From Candidatus Binataceae bacterium (GTDB taxonomy: Bacteria > Desulfobacterota > Binatia > Binatales > Binataceae): a stretch of 64,000 bases of DNA. The stretch spans positions 236,059-300,058 of the forward strand of contig DASRHP010000012.1 in NCBI GenBank assembly GCA_035650475.1, in the 5' to 3' direction. The notes below the pieces were generated by a model. The model did no database searches, was not told where the DNA came from, and saw nothing but the letters and a program-made list of their open reading frames with translations. Made by a program: the position numbers and the translations under genes. Each line of letters opens with the position of its first letter. Position 1 is the stretch's first letter. Shown here one piece after another: positions 8,982 to 18,211 of this stretch.

Positions 8982-9671
8982 TCATTGGACGCTCTCGACG
9001 ATCGAGCGAAAAATTTTGAGTCCGTCTTCGCCGCCGAGCTCGGCCTCGACCGCATGCTCGGGATGCGGCATCAGGCCGAAGACGTTAAAGCGCTCATTGG
9101 CGACGCCGGCGATCGCGTGGATCGAGCCGTTGGGATTGGCCGCCTCGCTCTCGCGGCCCGCGGCGTCGGTATAGCGCAGGAGCACCTGTCCACGCTCTTC
9201 CATCGCGCGCAGTTCTTCGCCGGGCGCGACGTACAGCCCCTCGCCATGCTTTATCGGCAGGCACAGGACCTCGCCTTGGCGCGCGGCGCGCGTAAACGGT
9301 GTGGCCGCGTTCTCGACGCGGACGTGGACGCGCTCGCAGATGAACGAGAGCGAGCGGTTGCGGGTGAGCGCGCCGGGCAGCAGATGCGCCTCGCAAAGGA
9401 TCTGGAAGCCGTTGCAGATTCCCAGCACCAGGCCGCCGTCCTCGGCGAAGCGCACGACGCTCCGCATAATCGGCGCGAAGCGCGCAAGTGCGCCGCAGCG
9501 CAGGTAGTCGCCGTAGCTGAACCCGCCGGGCAGGACCACGCAATCCACGCCGTCCAGCGAGGTGTCTTTGTGCCAGAGCGCGCGCGCCTCCTGGCCCATC
9601 ACGGCGCCCAACGCCCACAGCGCGTCGGCGTCGTCAAGCGAGCCTGGAAAACGGACGACTCCCCACCTCAT
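8982..9671 (-). CDS. purQ: Phosphoribosylformylglycinamidine synthase, glutaminase subunit PurQ
   Basis: This 229-residue class I glutamine amidotransferase feeds ammonia to Pur[17 protein letters not shown] and [14 protein letters not shown] give the oxyanion strand and nucleophile Cys86. MPHPEHAVE near the C-terminus supplies the His-Glu pair. The ATG at 9669-9671 follows a GGAGG ribosome site. A longer upstream extension would run antisense-like through purS and is rejected. Confidence 0.97.
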   Translation of the reverse strand: MRWGVVRFPGSLDDADALWALGAVMGQEARALWHKDTSLDGVDCVVLPGGFSYGDYLRCGALARFAPIMRSVVRFAEDGGLVLGICNGFQILCEAHLLPGALTRNRSLSFICERVHVRVENAATPFTRAARQGEVLCLPIKHGEGLYVAPGEELRAMEERGQVLLRYTDAAGRESEAANPNGSIHAIAGVANERFNVFGLMPHPEHAVEAELGGEDGLKIFRSIVESVQ

Positions 9672-9750
9672 TTTCCCAGCATTTCCTCCGTCCTCAGCCG
9701 GCCGGCGATGCCGTCGATTTGCCTCTGGGATCCGTGCTCGGCAGCAGCGG

Positions 9751-9993
9751 TCACGACTCGACCTCGAAGGTGAAGTCCTCGATGAGCGGATTGGCGAGCA
9801 GTTGCTCGCACATCCGGCGCGCGGTCGCGCGCGCCTGCTCGGCGTCGGCCGCGTCGAGTTCGAGCGTGATATAGCGGCCGACGCGCACCGCGCCGACACC
9901 GCTGAAGCCGAGGCTGCGGAGCGACTGTTCGACGGCGCGCCCCTGGGGATCGAGGATCCCCTTGCGCGGCGTCACGAAGACCTTGACCAGCAA
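9751..9993 (-). CDS. purS: Phosphoribosylformylglycinamidine synthase subunit PurS (TTG start)
   Basis: This 80-residue subunit bridges PurQ and PurL. VFVTPRKGILDPQGRAV at the N-terminus, LGF near residue 29, VRVGRYITLEL and the C-terminal NPLIEDFTFEVE are typical of the family. The start appears to be TTG at 9991-9993, since alignment begins at that residue and no ATG or GTG is better placed. A 79-base spacer separates it from purQ. Confidence 0.93.
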   Translation of the reverse strand: MLVKVFVTPRKGILDPQGRAVEQSLRSLGFSGVGAVRVGRYITLELDAADAEQARATARRMCEQLLANPLIEDFTFEVES

Positions 9994-10051
9994 CTGAGTT
10001 AACCTGCGCGCGGCGTGAGATGTTTCTGATGCAACTTCGCAAAGTTCCGGC

Positions 10052-10125
10052 CGTCATTCCGCGCGAAGCGAAGAACCCCGCGGCCGCACTCTTTGCGGCC
10101 GCGGCGACGGGTTTCCAGGGAAGGC
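10052..10125. repeat. Interspersed repeat-like element with a strong hairpin between purS and purC
   Basis: The sequence begins CGTCATTCCGCGCGAAGCG, which resembles a dispersed repeat class common in environmental genomes (read through, it gives IPREAKNP-like peptides). It contains a perfect 11-bp stem, CCGCGGCCGCA at 10078-10088 with its complement at 10094-10104, and a 5-base loop. No T-run follows on either strand, so it is not an obvious terminator. It sits inside the pur operon, in the 274-base purC-purS gap. Confidence 0.5.
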
Positions 10126-10267
10126 GAAAAAATCACGCGGTGCAAAGATGCCGCGCCGGCTCCGCTCGCAGGCCTGCTTCGACCAGGCTGACGGACGCTG
10201 CGGCGGAGCAAATTGCTAATGGGACACCGTACCCGCCTAAAAGCCGCGTGTTGGCCCACCGTTCGGC

Positions 10268-10984
10268 TCAATGCGACACCCGGCGCAGCATCTCCTGGTA
10301 GGCGTCCTCGACGCCGCCGAGGTCGCGCCGAAAGCGGTCTTTGTCCAGCTTTTCGCGGGTCTTTTTGTCCCAGAAGCGACAGGTGTCGGGACAGATCTCG
10401 TCGCCCAGCAGGATCCTGCCCCGATGGCGGCCGAACTCCAGCTTGAAATCGACCAGGATGACGCCGCGCTCGTCGAGGAAGCGGCTGAGCACGTCGTTGA
10501 CCTTAAGCGCCATCGTGCGAATGGTCTCGATCTCGGCCTCGGTCGCCCATCCGAAAAGCACCGCGTGTTCGGCGTAGATCAGCGGGTCGTCGAGCGCATC
10601 GGACTTGTAGTAGTACTCGACGATCGGGTGTCGTAGGACCTCGCCCTCTTCGCGTCCCAACCGCTTGGCCATCGAGCCGGCGACGATGTTGCGCACGACG
10701 GTCTCGACCGGGATTATCTGGAGCCGCCGACACAGCATCTCGCGCTCGTTTATCCGGCGCACGAAGTGGGTGGGGACGCCGTTGCGCTCGAGCAGGGTGA
10801 AGAACAACTCCGACATGGCGTTGTTGACCACGCCCTTGTCCTCGATCGTGCCGCGCTTCTTGGCATTGAAGGCGGTGGCGTCGTCTTTGAAGTAGGCGAT
10901 CACCAGACCGGGGTCGGCGGTGGCGTACAGCTTCTTCGCCTTGCCCTCATAGAACATCTCGAGCTTCTGCAGCGCGTCGTCCAC
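10268..10984 (-). CDS. purC: Phosphoribosylaminoimidazole-succinocarboxamide synthase (SAICAR synthetase)
   Basis: This 238-residue enzyme ligates aspartate to CAIR using [12 protein letters not shown] at the N-terminus, [12 protein letters not shown], the [13 protein letters not shown] segment and [13 protein letters not shown] with [13 protein letters not shown] are standard for the bacterial single-domain form. The start is GTG at 10982-10984 behind a good GGAGG seven bases away. Gene order purB-purC-purS-purQ-purL-purF on one strand supports its place in the operon. Confidence 0.97.
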   Translation of the reverse strand: MDDALQKLEMFYEGKAKKLYATADPGLVIAYFKDDATAFNAKKRGTIEDKGVVNNAMSELFFTLLERNGVPTHFVRRINEREMLCRRLQIIPVETVVRNIVAGSMAKRLGREEGEVLRHPIVEYYYKSDALDDPLIYAEHAVLFGWATEAEIETIRTMALKVNDVLSRFLDERGVILVDFKLEFGRHRGRILLGDEICPDTCRFWDKKTREKLDKDRFRRDLGGVEDAYQEMLRRVSH

Positions 10985-11102
10985 GATGGGGCCTCCGTTA
11001 GTGAATTATAACCATTGAACTAGCCGACGTGCGCGCCGGCCACAAACCTTGCGCGCTGCCCTTTTTTCACAGGACCACGCGCTTATACACAACAGCGCGT
11101 GT

Positions 11103-12524
11103 CTAGCCCTTGGATTTGTCGCCGGGGACGAAACGGTCAACCAGTTCGGACGCCAATCCAAGGTAACTTGCCGGGGTCAGCCGCTCAAGCCGCGCCCGCG
11201 CGTCGGGAGGCAGGTCGAGTCCGGCGATAAAGCGGCGCATCGTTTCGCGATCGATCGCGCGCCCGCGGGTCAGCTCCTTGAGCCGCTCGTAGGGGTCGGG
11301 CAGCCCGTGGCGGCGCATCACAGTCTGGACCGCTTCTGCCAGCACCTCCCATGCGCCATCGGCCTCCAGGTCGGCGGCAATCCGCGCTTGGTTGAGTTCG
11401 ACCCGCTCCAGGCCGCGGCGCAGCGAGTCGAGCGCGATCATCAGGTGCCCGAAGGCAGTGCCGAAGGCGCGCATCGCGGTACTGTCGCTCAGATCTCGCT
11501 GCCATCGCGAGACCGGCAGCTTGGCCGCCAGATGCTGGAAGAGCGCGCTCGCGAGGCCAACGTTGCCCTCGCAGTTCTCGAAGTCGATCGGGTTGACCTT
11601 GTGCGGCATCACCGACGAGCCGACCTCGCCCTTGACCGCGCGCTGGTCGAAGTAGCCGAGGGCGATATAGCCCCACATGTCGCGGGCGAAGTCGAGCAGG
11701 ATCGTGTCGATGCGCACCGCCGTGTCGAACAGCTCGGCGACGAAGTCGTGGCTTTCGATCTGGGTCGTCAGCGGGTTCCACACCAGCCCCATCGACTCGA
11801 CGAACCGGCGCGAGACCTCGAGCCAGTCCACCTCCGGGCAGGCAGCGCGATGGGCGCCGAAGCTGCCGACAGCGCCGTTGAACTTGCCCAGGTACTCCTG
11901 GCGGCGGAGAAGGCGCAGCTGGCGTTCGAGCCGCGCGGCGAAGACCGCCAGCTCCTTGCCCATCGTGGTCGGCGTCGCCGGCTGGCCGTGAGTGCGCGCG
12001 ATCATCGCCACGGCGCGCCATCGCCGCGCCATCGCCGCGATCGTCGCAATCGTCGCCTCCAGCGCGGGCGCCAGCTCGCGCTCGCAGAACTCCTTGAGCA
12101 TCAGCGCGTAGGCGAGGTTGTTGATGTCCTCCGAGGTGCAGGCGAAATGCACCATCCCGGGCGGCACCATGAGCCCGGCGGCGGCGAAGCGTTCGTTGAG
12201 AAAATACTCGACCGCCTTGACGTCGTGGTTGGTCGTGCGCTCGAGCTCCTTGACCCGGCGTGCTCCCTCAAGCGTGAAGTCCTCGTAGAGCGCGCGCAGA
12301 CGGCCTGCCGTATCGGCGTGGAGCGCAAATCCAAGCTCAGGAATCGCAGCCAGCTCGATCAGCCACTCGATCTCGACCCGCACCCGGTAACGAATCAGCG
12401 CAAACTCGCTGAAGTAGGTGCTGAGCGTGCGCGTGCGCGCGCGGTAGCGGCCGTCGATCGGCGTGACCGCGGTCAGCGCGGCGTCGCTTTCGCTTTCCTT
12501 CATGCTCATCCGCGAATCGGGCAC
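11103..12524 (-). CDS. purB: Adenosylosuccinate lyase, E. coli-type (adenylosuccinate lyase)
   Basis: PurB cleaves SAICAR and adenylosuccinate, releasing fumarate. ALTAVTPIDGRYRAR at the N-terminus, TSEDINNLAYALML, ARTHGQPATPTTMGKE and the flexible catalytic loop SSVMPHKVNPIDFENCEGN identify the longer E. coli-like subclass. The 473-residue length fits. Three starts are possible: GTG 12524, ATG 12509 and ATG 12503. GTG 12524 lies right behind AGAGGGA. The gene lies 26 bases after dut. Confidence 0.96.
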   Translation of the reverse strand: MPDSRMSMKESESDAALTAVTPIDGRYRARTRTLSTYFSEFALIRYRVRVEIEWLIELAAIPELGFALHADTAGRLRALYEDFTLEGARRVKELERTTNHDVKAVEYFLNERFAAAGLMVPPGMVHFACTSEDINNLAYALMLKEFCERELAPALEATIATIAAMARRWRAVAMIARTHGQPATPTTMGKELAVFAARLERQLRLLRRQEYLGKFNGAVGSFGAHRAACPEVDWLEVSRRFVESMGLVWNPLTTQIESHDFVAELFDTAVRIDTILLDFARDMWGYIALGYFDQRAVKGEVGSSVMPHKVNPIDFENCEGNVGLASALFQHLAAKLPVSRWQRDLSDSTAMRAFGTAFGHLMIALDSLRRGLERVELNQARIAADLEADGAWEVLAEAVQTVMRRHGLPDPYERLKELTRGRAIDRETMRRFIAGLDLPPDARARLERLTPASYLGLASELVDRFVPGDKSKG

Positions 12525-12550
12525 GTCCCTCTGTGCGGAACGCGCTGCAT

Positions 12551-12994
12551 CTATCTTCCAGTATGCCCGAAGCCGCCGTTGCCGCGCGAACTTGGTTCGA
12601 GCTCGGTGACTTCGACTATTTCGGCACGAGCGACCGGCGCGATGACGAGCTGGGCGATCCGGTCGCCGGGGCGGACGACGACTGGGGCCTCGCCGAGATT
12701 TACAAGTATCACTTTAATTTCACCCCGATAGTCGGCGTCGATCGTGCCGGGTGAATTGACCAGCGCAAGGCCCTCGGCGAGCGCCCGTCCGCTGCGCGCG
12801 CGCACCTGTCCCTCGAAGCCGGGCGGGATTTCCAGCGCGATCCCGGTCGGCACCGCCGCCCGCGCACGCGGCGCAAGGGTAAGTGGGGCGTCCAGGTCGG
12901 CAACAAGGTCCATCCCTGCGGCGTGCGCACTATGGTAGCGCGGCAGCGCGGCTGAGCCGGGCCGCAGCCGCTGGACCTTGAGTCGGAGGTTCAT
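12551..12994 (-). CDS. dut: Deoxyuridine 5'-triphosphate nucleotidohydrolase (dUTPase)
   Basis: This 147-residue trimeric dUTPase hydrolyses dUTP to dUMP and pyrophosphate. The five family motifs are present: AGMDLVAD (27-33), [10 protein letters not shown] (68-76), [14 protein letters not shown] (80-93, including the uracil-binding segment and Asp86/Asp88), GDRIAQLVI and the C-terminal [10 protein letters not shown] arm. The ATG at 12992-12994 lies just before the conserved start of the fold. It is the first gene of the minus-strand operon that continues into purB. Confidence 0.96.
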   Translation of the reverse strand: MNLRLKVQRLRPGSAALPRYHSAHAAGMDLVADLDAPLTLAPRARAAVPTGIALEIPPGFEGQVRARSGRALAEGLALVNSPGTIDADYRGEIKVILVNLGEAPVVVRPGDRIAQLVIAPVARAEIVEVTELEPSSRGNGGFGHTGR

Positions 12995-13162
12995 CGGCAC
13001 GAATTTGACGCCATCACTTAAGCCGCATCCGTAGCCGAGTTGCAACGCAAGCCGCTCGAATCATTCACAGGCGCTTGCAAGGCACGGGAGACTGATGCTG
13101 CGACGGCCGCGAATTTGTCCGCAGGCGCCAGCGGCTGACCGTCGTCAGCGAATCCCGCCCAG

Positions 13163-13308
13163 TTGGGCCCGAAACTCCGGCCCAAATGCGCGTGCGTTGC
13201 GGTGAATCCTTACGTCGCCCCGGCGGCCGACGCGCGTTAGCGTTAAACAGATCGGCGATCCCGCCGTCGGCATGCTGCCCGACGGCGCTCGCCCCGTCGG
13301 GATCGCCG
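13163..13308 (+). promoter_or_regulatory. Structured leader upstream of the NHL protein gene with mutually exclusive hairpins
   Basis: A simple hairpin pairs TTGGGCC (13163-13169) with GGCCCAA (13179-13185). Nearer the gene, CGGCGATCCC (13253-13262) pairs perfectly with GGGATCGCCG (13299-13308) and encloses an 8-bp hairpin (13263-13270 with 13279-13286). The segment 13278-13285 can pair instead with 13294-13301. The outer stem ends inside the CGGAG ribosome site, ten bases before the start codon. It may control translation, but GC-rich DNA makes hairpins easily. The rest of the 12995-13317 gap shows nothing else. Confidence 0.35.
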
Positions 13309-13317
13309 GAGTTCGCA

Positions 13318-16300
13318 ATGGCGATTCGCTCGCGCACACGCCGCGCGGCAAGCATCGCGACCGTAGCCGCGCTGGCCGCGATCGCAATTGCCGCCGTGCT
13401 GCGCGCCGCCGGCGGTACCGCCGCCGACCATGAGTTTGGCCAGACCAACTTCGTCAACAGCGCAGCCAATTTTGCCGACGCACGCGGCCTCAATTCGCCA
13501 ACGGCGGTCGCAATCGATCCGGTCGGCGGCGAGGTTTACGTCGCTGACACCGGCAACAACCGGGTGCTGGGATGGAAGGGCGTGGCCGAGTTCGCGAACA
13601 ACCAGCCCGCCGATCTCGTGATCGGCCAGGCCGACTTCAGTTCCTATTACTGCAACCGGACGGCCGGCGTGCTGTGGAACAACGGTCTGGCCGCCGCGCC
13701 CGCGCAAAACACGCTGTGCACACCGCAGGGCGTCGCGGTTGACGGCGCGCGCAACCTCTACGTCGGCGACACTGGCAACAATCGGACGTTGGTATTCAGC
13801 AATCCGTTCGCGTCGCTGCCCGGACAGAACTCGAATTTCGATGCGGCAATCGTGTTCGGTCAGGGCGCCGCAGGGTCGCAATTCACAACCAACGCCGCCG
13901 CCGTCGGGGCGACCGCGCTGGCCGCACCCGAGGGCGTGGCGGTGGATGCCGCCGGCAACCTGTTCGTCGCCGACACCGGCAACAACCGTTTCGTCGAGTA
14001 CTTCGATCCGCTCGGCGCGGCCAACTCCGACGGCACGGGCGACGTGACGGCCGACTTGGTCTTCGGCCAGCCCGACATGAGCGGCGCGCTTTGCAACCAA
14101 GGCGGCGGCGTCGGCGCGCAGACCGTATGCGTCGCACACGGCTTCGGGGTCGGCGTCGCGGTTGACAGCCACGGCAATCTCTACGCCGCGGATACCGGCA
14201 ACGGGCGCGTGGTCGAGTATAACGGGCCGTTCGACGCCGGCGGCGGCTTCGCCGACGATCCGCCAGCTTCGCTCGTCTTCAACTCGTTCGCGGCCTTCTC
14301 GCTTGCCGGAGTAGCGGTCGATCCGCTCAACAGCCTGTATGCGGCTTCCAACGGGGTCGTCTCGCAATTCAAGGAGTTCAACAATCCGCCCACCAACACC
14401 AGCGCCAACGCGAAGATTGGCCCGCAGTTGAGCATCGCCAATTCCGCCGGGCTGAGTCAGATCCTCGGCCTTGCTGCCGACAGCGCAGGCAACCTCTACG
14501 TCGCCGACGCCGACAACCATCGCGTTTTGGAGTACTACTCGCCCGGCAACGGCGCGCCCGAACCGCCCGGCTTTGCAGGCGATGCCGTACCCGACCAGAT
14601 GCTCGGACAAATCAACTTCGGCAGCACGGCAGTCAACTTCGTTGACGCGCAAGGGCTCGCGCAGCCGGCGGCGGTCGCTATCGACGCCAGCACCGGGGTC
14701 GATCCGAATCATGTTTACGTGCTCGACGTAGTGAACAACCGGGTGCTCGGATGGAAGGCGCTAAGCGAACTGGTTGCCAATCAGCCGGCCGACCTCGTCG
14801 TCGGGCAGCCGGACTTCTTCGGCTCCGGATGCAACCAGGCGCAGACCAGCGGCGGCGGCGCGCCAGGCGCACAGACGCTCTGCCTTGCGGGCACGTCGGG
14901 CGGCGCAGGCGGAATCGCAGTGGACAGTGCGGGCGACCTGTTCGTCGCCGACACGGGCAACAACCGGGTGGTCGAATTCCCGTCGCCTTTTACGACCCTT
15001 GCGACCAGCGGGCGACAGAGCGATTTCAGCGCCTCGAGCGTATTCGGACAGGCCGGCAGCTTCACCAGCGCCCTGTGCAATCTCAGCGCGAGCCCCGCTT
15101 CCCCGTCCAAGGGCGGTTTATGTGCGCCGACCGGCGTCGCGCTCGACCTCGCGGGCAATCTCTACGTCGCCGACGCCGGCAACAGCCGCGTACTTGAATT
15201 CGCGCCCGACGCAAACGGTTCGTTCGGCCCCACGCCGATGCCGACCGCGGTCATCGGCCAGGCCGGTTCTTATGTGACCCGGACCTGTGCCGACGGCGCA
15301 GTCGCCAGCCCCACGCCCCGGCCGACGCCCGGGCCGGGCAATCTGTGCGGCAACGAGAGTACGCCGAGCCTCGGTGTGGCCGCCGACCCACTGGGCAATC
15401 TCTACGTCGCCGATTCCTACAACAACCGCGTGCTCGAGTTCACCGCCGCGACGCCGGGGAACTTCGGCAGCAATCCGGCCGCAAGCCTCGTCTTCGGCCA
15501 GGGTGCCAGCGGAGCGAACTTCACCTCGAATGTCTGCGGCGCCGACGCATCGAGCCTGTGCCTGCCCTCGGGAGTTGCGATCGACGAGGCGGGCAACGTG
15601 TACATCGCCGACCTCAACAACAGCCGCGTGCTTGAATACGACCAGCCCGGAGAGCCGGCATCCAACGTCGTTGCCAATCGCGTATTCGGACAGCGCAATC
15701 TGAGCACTTCCGGATGTAACGCCGGCGAGGCCGGTGTGGCGGCAAGCGCGGCCAGCCTGTGCTTCGCTGCGAGCGCCGCCGCCGACGCGCAAGGCCATCT
15801 TTATATCGCCGACAGTGCCAACAACCGGGTGCTGGAGTACGACCAGCCACTGGCGCCGACGCCCACTCCCACCCCAACGCCGACGCCCACTCCCGACCCG
15901 ACACCCACGCCGGCGCCGACGCCCAGCCCGACGCCTACGCGGGTGCCCAAGTGGCTGCACTTCGGTCCGACTCCGCTATGGTTTCCCAACACGGTCTTCG
16001 GCGTGACCGGCGCCACCAGCGTACCGCTGCATGTGTATCTGAAGGATCCTGCGACCGCACCGACCTTCCCGATTACGCTGGAGGGCACGGTCTTCGGCGG
16101 GGCCAATCCGGGCGACTTTGCGCTTGCGGGGACGGATTGTCCCGCGGTGCTGAGCCCGGGCCTTCAATGTTCACTTAGCCTCACCTTCCGGCCGGGCGCT
16201 TTGGGGCTGCGGCGCGCCAATCTCAAAGTTTTCGACAACGCGGGCAACGATCCGCAGATTTTCTACCTGCGCGGCTACGGTGTGCGCGGCAGCCTGCGAC

Positions 16301-16620
16301 TCTCCACTACCGCTATCTACTTCGGCAAGGTCGGCAGAGGAGAGGTGAGCCAAAGCAAGGACCTTGTACTGACCAATCCAAACAAGGCCGCGTTGGATAT
16401 AAGCAAGGTGACCGTGTTCACTACTTCGGCCGTGGCGCTCGATCAGTTTGCCAAGGTCGCCGACGGATGCACCGGAATACTCGACGCGGGCGCGCAGTGC
16501 ACGGTTAGCGTGGCCTTCGACCCGACCCGCCTCGGTGTGCTCACCGGCGAAATCCGCATCCGCGACGACGCCCGCAACAGCCCGCAGAGCGTCTATCTGC
16601 AAGGGACCGGAATCAAATGA
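13318..16620 (+). CDS. Large secreted NHL-repeat protein with two duplicated six-bladed propellers, TP-rich linker and two choice-of-anchor-D-like domains
   Basis: This 1100-residue exported protein has a signal sequence at residues 1-36 (TRRAASIATVAALAAIAIAA core). I count twelve NHL-type blades of the form VAVDxxGNLYVADTGNNRVxE, with one degenerate (blade 5). Blades 1 and 7 begin with matching text (NNRVLGWKG and NNRVLGWKA, then NQPADLV(I/V)GQ), so a six-blade unit was duplicated. Blades are joined by GQxxF segments. A Thr-Pro linker follows at about 847-874. Two immunoglobulin-like domains of the ASPM/SPD-2/Hydin (choice-of-anchor D) type end the protein, with cysteine pairs such as CPAVLSPGLQC and CTGILDAGAQC. 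ATG 13318 follows CGGAG. Function is likely surface binding; the ligand is unknown. Confidence 0.88.
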   Translation: MAIRSRTRRAASIATVAALAAIAIAAVLRAAGGTAADHEFGQTNFVNSAANFADARGLNSPTAVAIDPVGGEVYVADTGNNRVLGWKGVAEFANNQPADLVIGQADFSSYYCNRTAGVLWNNGLAAAPAQNTLCTPQGVAVDGARNLYVGDTGNNRTLVFSNPFASLPGQNSNFDAAIVFGQGAAGSQFTTNAAAVGATALAAPEGVAVDAAGNLFVADTGNNRFVEYFDPLGAANSDGTGDVTADLVFGQPDMSGALCNQGGGVGAQTVCVAHGFGVGVAVDSHGNLYAADTGNGRVVEYNGPFDAGGGFADDPPASLVFNSFAAFSLAGVAVDPLNSLYAASNGVVSQFKEFNNPPTNTSANAKIGPQLSIANSAGLSQILGLAADSAGNLYVADADNHRVLEYYSPGNGAPEPPGFAGDAVPDQMLGQINFGSTAVNFVDAQGLAQPAAVAIDASTGVDPNHVYVLDVVNNRVLGWKALSELVANQPADLVVGQPDFFGSGCNQAQTSGGGAPGAQTLCLAGTSGGAGGIAVDSAGDLFVADTGNNRVVEFPSPFTTLATSGRQSDFSASSVFGQAGSFTSALCNLSASPASPSKGGLCAPTGVALDLAGNLYVADAGNSRVLEFAPDANGSFGPTPMPTAVIGQAGSYVTRTCADGAVASPTPRPTPGPGNLCGNESTPSLGVAADPLGNLYVADSYNNRVLEFTAATPGNFGSNPAASLVFGQGASGANFTSNVCGADASSLCLPSGVAIDEAGNVYIADLNNSRVLEYDQPGEPASNVVANRVFGQRNLSTSGCNAGEAGVAASAASLCFAASAAADAQGHLYIADSANNRVLEYDQPLAPTPTPTPTPTPTPDPTPTPAPTPSPTPTRVPKWLHFGPTPLWFPNTVFGVTGATSVPLHVYLKDPATAPTFPITLEGTVFGGANPGDFALAGTDCPAVLSPGLQCSLSLTFRPGALGLRRANLKVFDNAGNDPQIFYLRGYGVRGSLRLSTTAIYFGKVGRGEVSQSKDLVLTNPNKAALDISKVTVFTTSAVALDQFAKVADGCTGILDAGAQCTVSVAFDPTRLGVLTGEIRIRDDARNSPQSVYLQGTGIK
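15854..15939 (+). repeat. Hexamer-based coding microsatellite encoding a Thr-Pro linker
   Basis: Imperfect repeats of CCGACG/CCCACT-type hexamers encode alternating Thr-Pro with Ala, Asp and Ser variants between the propellers and the C-terminal domains of the NHL protein. Repeat number could vary between strains by slippage in steps of six bases, which would keep the frame. Confidence 0.8.
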
Positions 16621-16643
16621 ACAATCGTGCGGTCGCGACGCCC

Positions 16644-17783
16644 TCAGAACGCCCAGTGGCCGCGGACGAACTCGCTCGTAAACATCCCCAGCCAGAGCAG
16701 CGACCATACGGTGATCGCGGTGTGCCAATGGCGGTTGCGCGCGAGGATCGCGATCAGGATAAACAGCGGGAACATCACCAGCAGATAGCGCGGCGCGCTG
16801 ATATCCCACGCCTGACTCGCGAACACCAGCCAGTTGAGCCCCATCCACGCCGCATACGATGGCCGCAGCAGGGCCGCCGCCGCGATCGTGCCCGCGAGTC
16901 CGACCGCGAGGTAGAACAGTATCTGCGTCCCAATCATCGCGGCGTCGTGCGGATTGTAAGTGTGCGCGACCCCGAGATTGACTGCGACTCCCTGCCACGG
17001 CGCGATCATCCGGTTGGACCAGTGCGCATACTCCAAATGCAGGAAGGCAAGCGGGTCGCCGGTCACGCGATAGTTGACCAGCATGTGCACGCCGAGGCCG
17101 AAGACCACCGCACCGGTCCATAGCCAGCGCCACTCCAAACGCCGCGTGCCCCACAACTCGGCGAGCGCTTCGACGCCCAGCGCCGGCATCAGGAGGATGC
17201 CGTTGGGACGCGCCATCGCGGCCAGCGCGCCCAGCCCGCCGGCCTCGACCCATCGCGCGCGCCGCGCGGCGAGAAAGGCGCCCGCGACCAGCGCGATAAA
17301 AAGGCTTTCGCTGTAGCCGACGTGCAGAAAATAGGAAGTCGGAAAGATGAAGAGAAACCAGACCGCGCGGCGCGCAAGTCGCGGCGGATAATCCAGCGCG
17401 AAAAGCCGCCCGAGCACAACGCCCGTGGCCACCGAGGCCACCGTCGAAATCAGCAGCGCGCATAGCACCGCGTCATGCACTACCGACGCCAGTGCACGGA
17501 TCAACATCGGGTAGAGCGGAAAGAACACCAGCGCCAGACGCGCGTCGCCGGCCGCGCCGTATCCGTGTTCGGCGATCAGCACGTATTGCGGCGCGTCCCA
17601 CCGGTTCCAGAGCGACAGCCAGTGGGCGAGCGACCCCAGGGGCTCGTCGTTGGTTATCTCAAAGGAGAGTGCGCCGAAGGCGAGCACCGCCGCCTTCACG
17701 ATCAGCACCATCGCGACGATCGACCAGTCCGATGCGTTGAGGCCGAGGATGGTGGGCGGGCGGCGGTCAGGCACGGGCGGCAT
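16644..17783 (-). CDS. PIG-V-like mannosyltransferase (GT-C membrane glycosyltransferase)
   Basis: This 379-residue polytopic protein has the PIG-V (GT76) landmarks: WNRWDAPQYVLIAEHGY at about 60-76 in the first large extracytoplasmic loop, VFFPLYPMLIRAL, FIFPTSYFLHVGYSESLF and ARPNGILLMPAL. These enzymes transfer mannose from a lipid-phosphate donor. The bacterial acceptor is unknown. ATG 17783 has a GGAG nine bases upstream; an in-frame TTG at 17804 is less likely. It converges with the NHL protein gene, leaving only 23 bases, so glycosylation of that Thr-rich protein is conceivable but unproven. Confidence 0.8.
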   Translation of the reverse strand: MPPVPDRRPPTILGLNASDWSIVAMVLIVKAAVLAFGALSFEITNDEPLGSLAHWLSLWNRWDAPQYVLIAEHGYGAAGDARLALVFFPLYPMLIRALASVVHDAVLCALLISTVASVATGVVLGRLFALDYPPRLARRAVWFLFIFPTSYFLHVGYSESLFIALVAGAFLAARRARWVEAGGLGALAAMARPNGILLMPALGVEALAELWGTRRLEWRWLWTGAVVFGLGVHMLVNYRVTGDPLAFLHLEYAHWSNRMIAPWQGVAVNLGVAHTYNPHDAAMIGTQILFYLAVGLAGTIAAAALLRPSYAAWMGLNWLVFASQAWDISAPRYLLVMFPLFILIAILARNRHWHTAITVWSLLWLGMFTSEFVRGHWAF

Positions 17784-18211
17784 CGCGCGGCGCTCCGGAG
17801 CCAAGAGGCTAGGGAAATCGGGAGCCCGCGCGCAAGCTGACGGCTATTTCGCGTCGCGGCGTTCCAGCGCATCGAGTTTGTGGCCGCAACGTCAATTTGC
17901 TGTTGCCCGAGCTCTCGCGCATGGGAGAACATTGCAGAGTGTTTTCGCGGGCCGTGCGTTCCATCGCGCTGAGAGGATGAGTTAGCGATGTGTGCGCGTC
18001 CGCACAACCCCGTCCGCCTGCTCAGCCGACCGGCTCATCGGCCGAGTCGGTGACGGCGGTTTCGGCGATGTCGTTCCCAACGGGGTCGTGACGAAGCCCG
18101 CTCCGGTGCCGACCCTCGGATTGCCGCTCGATCTCGGCTCGTTCACGCGCACGTGAGCAAGGGCCCGGCCGAGCAAGGCTATGAAGATCGCCGCGCGCCG
18201 CTCGAAGCTGA
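17784..18211. other. 428-base gap without a recognisable gene
   Basis: The gap lies between the 3' end of the M16 peptidase gene and the start of the PIG-V-like gene, both on the minus strand. I see no convincing coding frame, tRNA or terminator with a T-run. The promoter of the PIG-V-like gene is expected here but no clear -35/-10 pair stands out. Confidence 0.5.

Noticed and set aside
10078-10104. Perfect hairpin as a Rho-independent terminator
   Set aside because: No T-run follows on either strand and it lies inside an operon whose genes run through it.
15854-15939. Thr-Pro repeat as a CRISPR or tandem non-coding repeat
   Set aside because: It is in frame within the NHL gene and encodes a linker, with hexamer not spacer-repeat structure.
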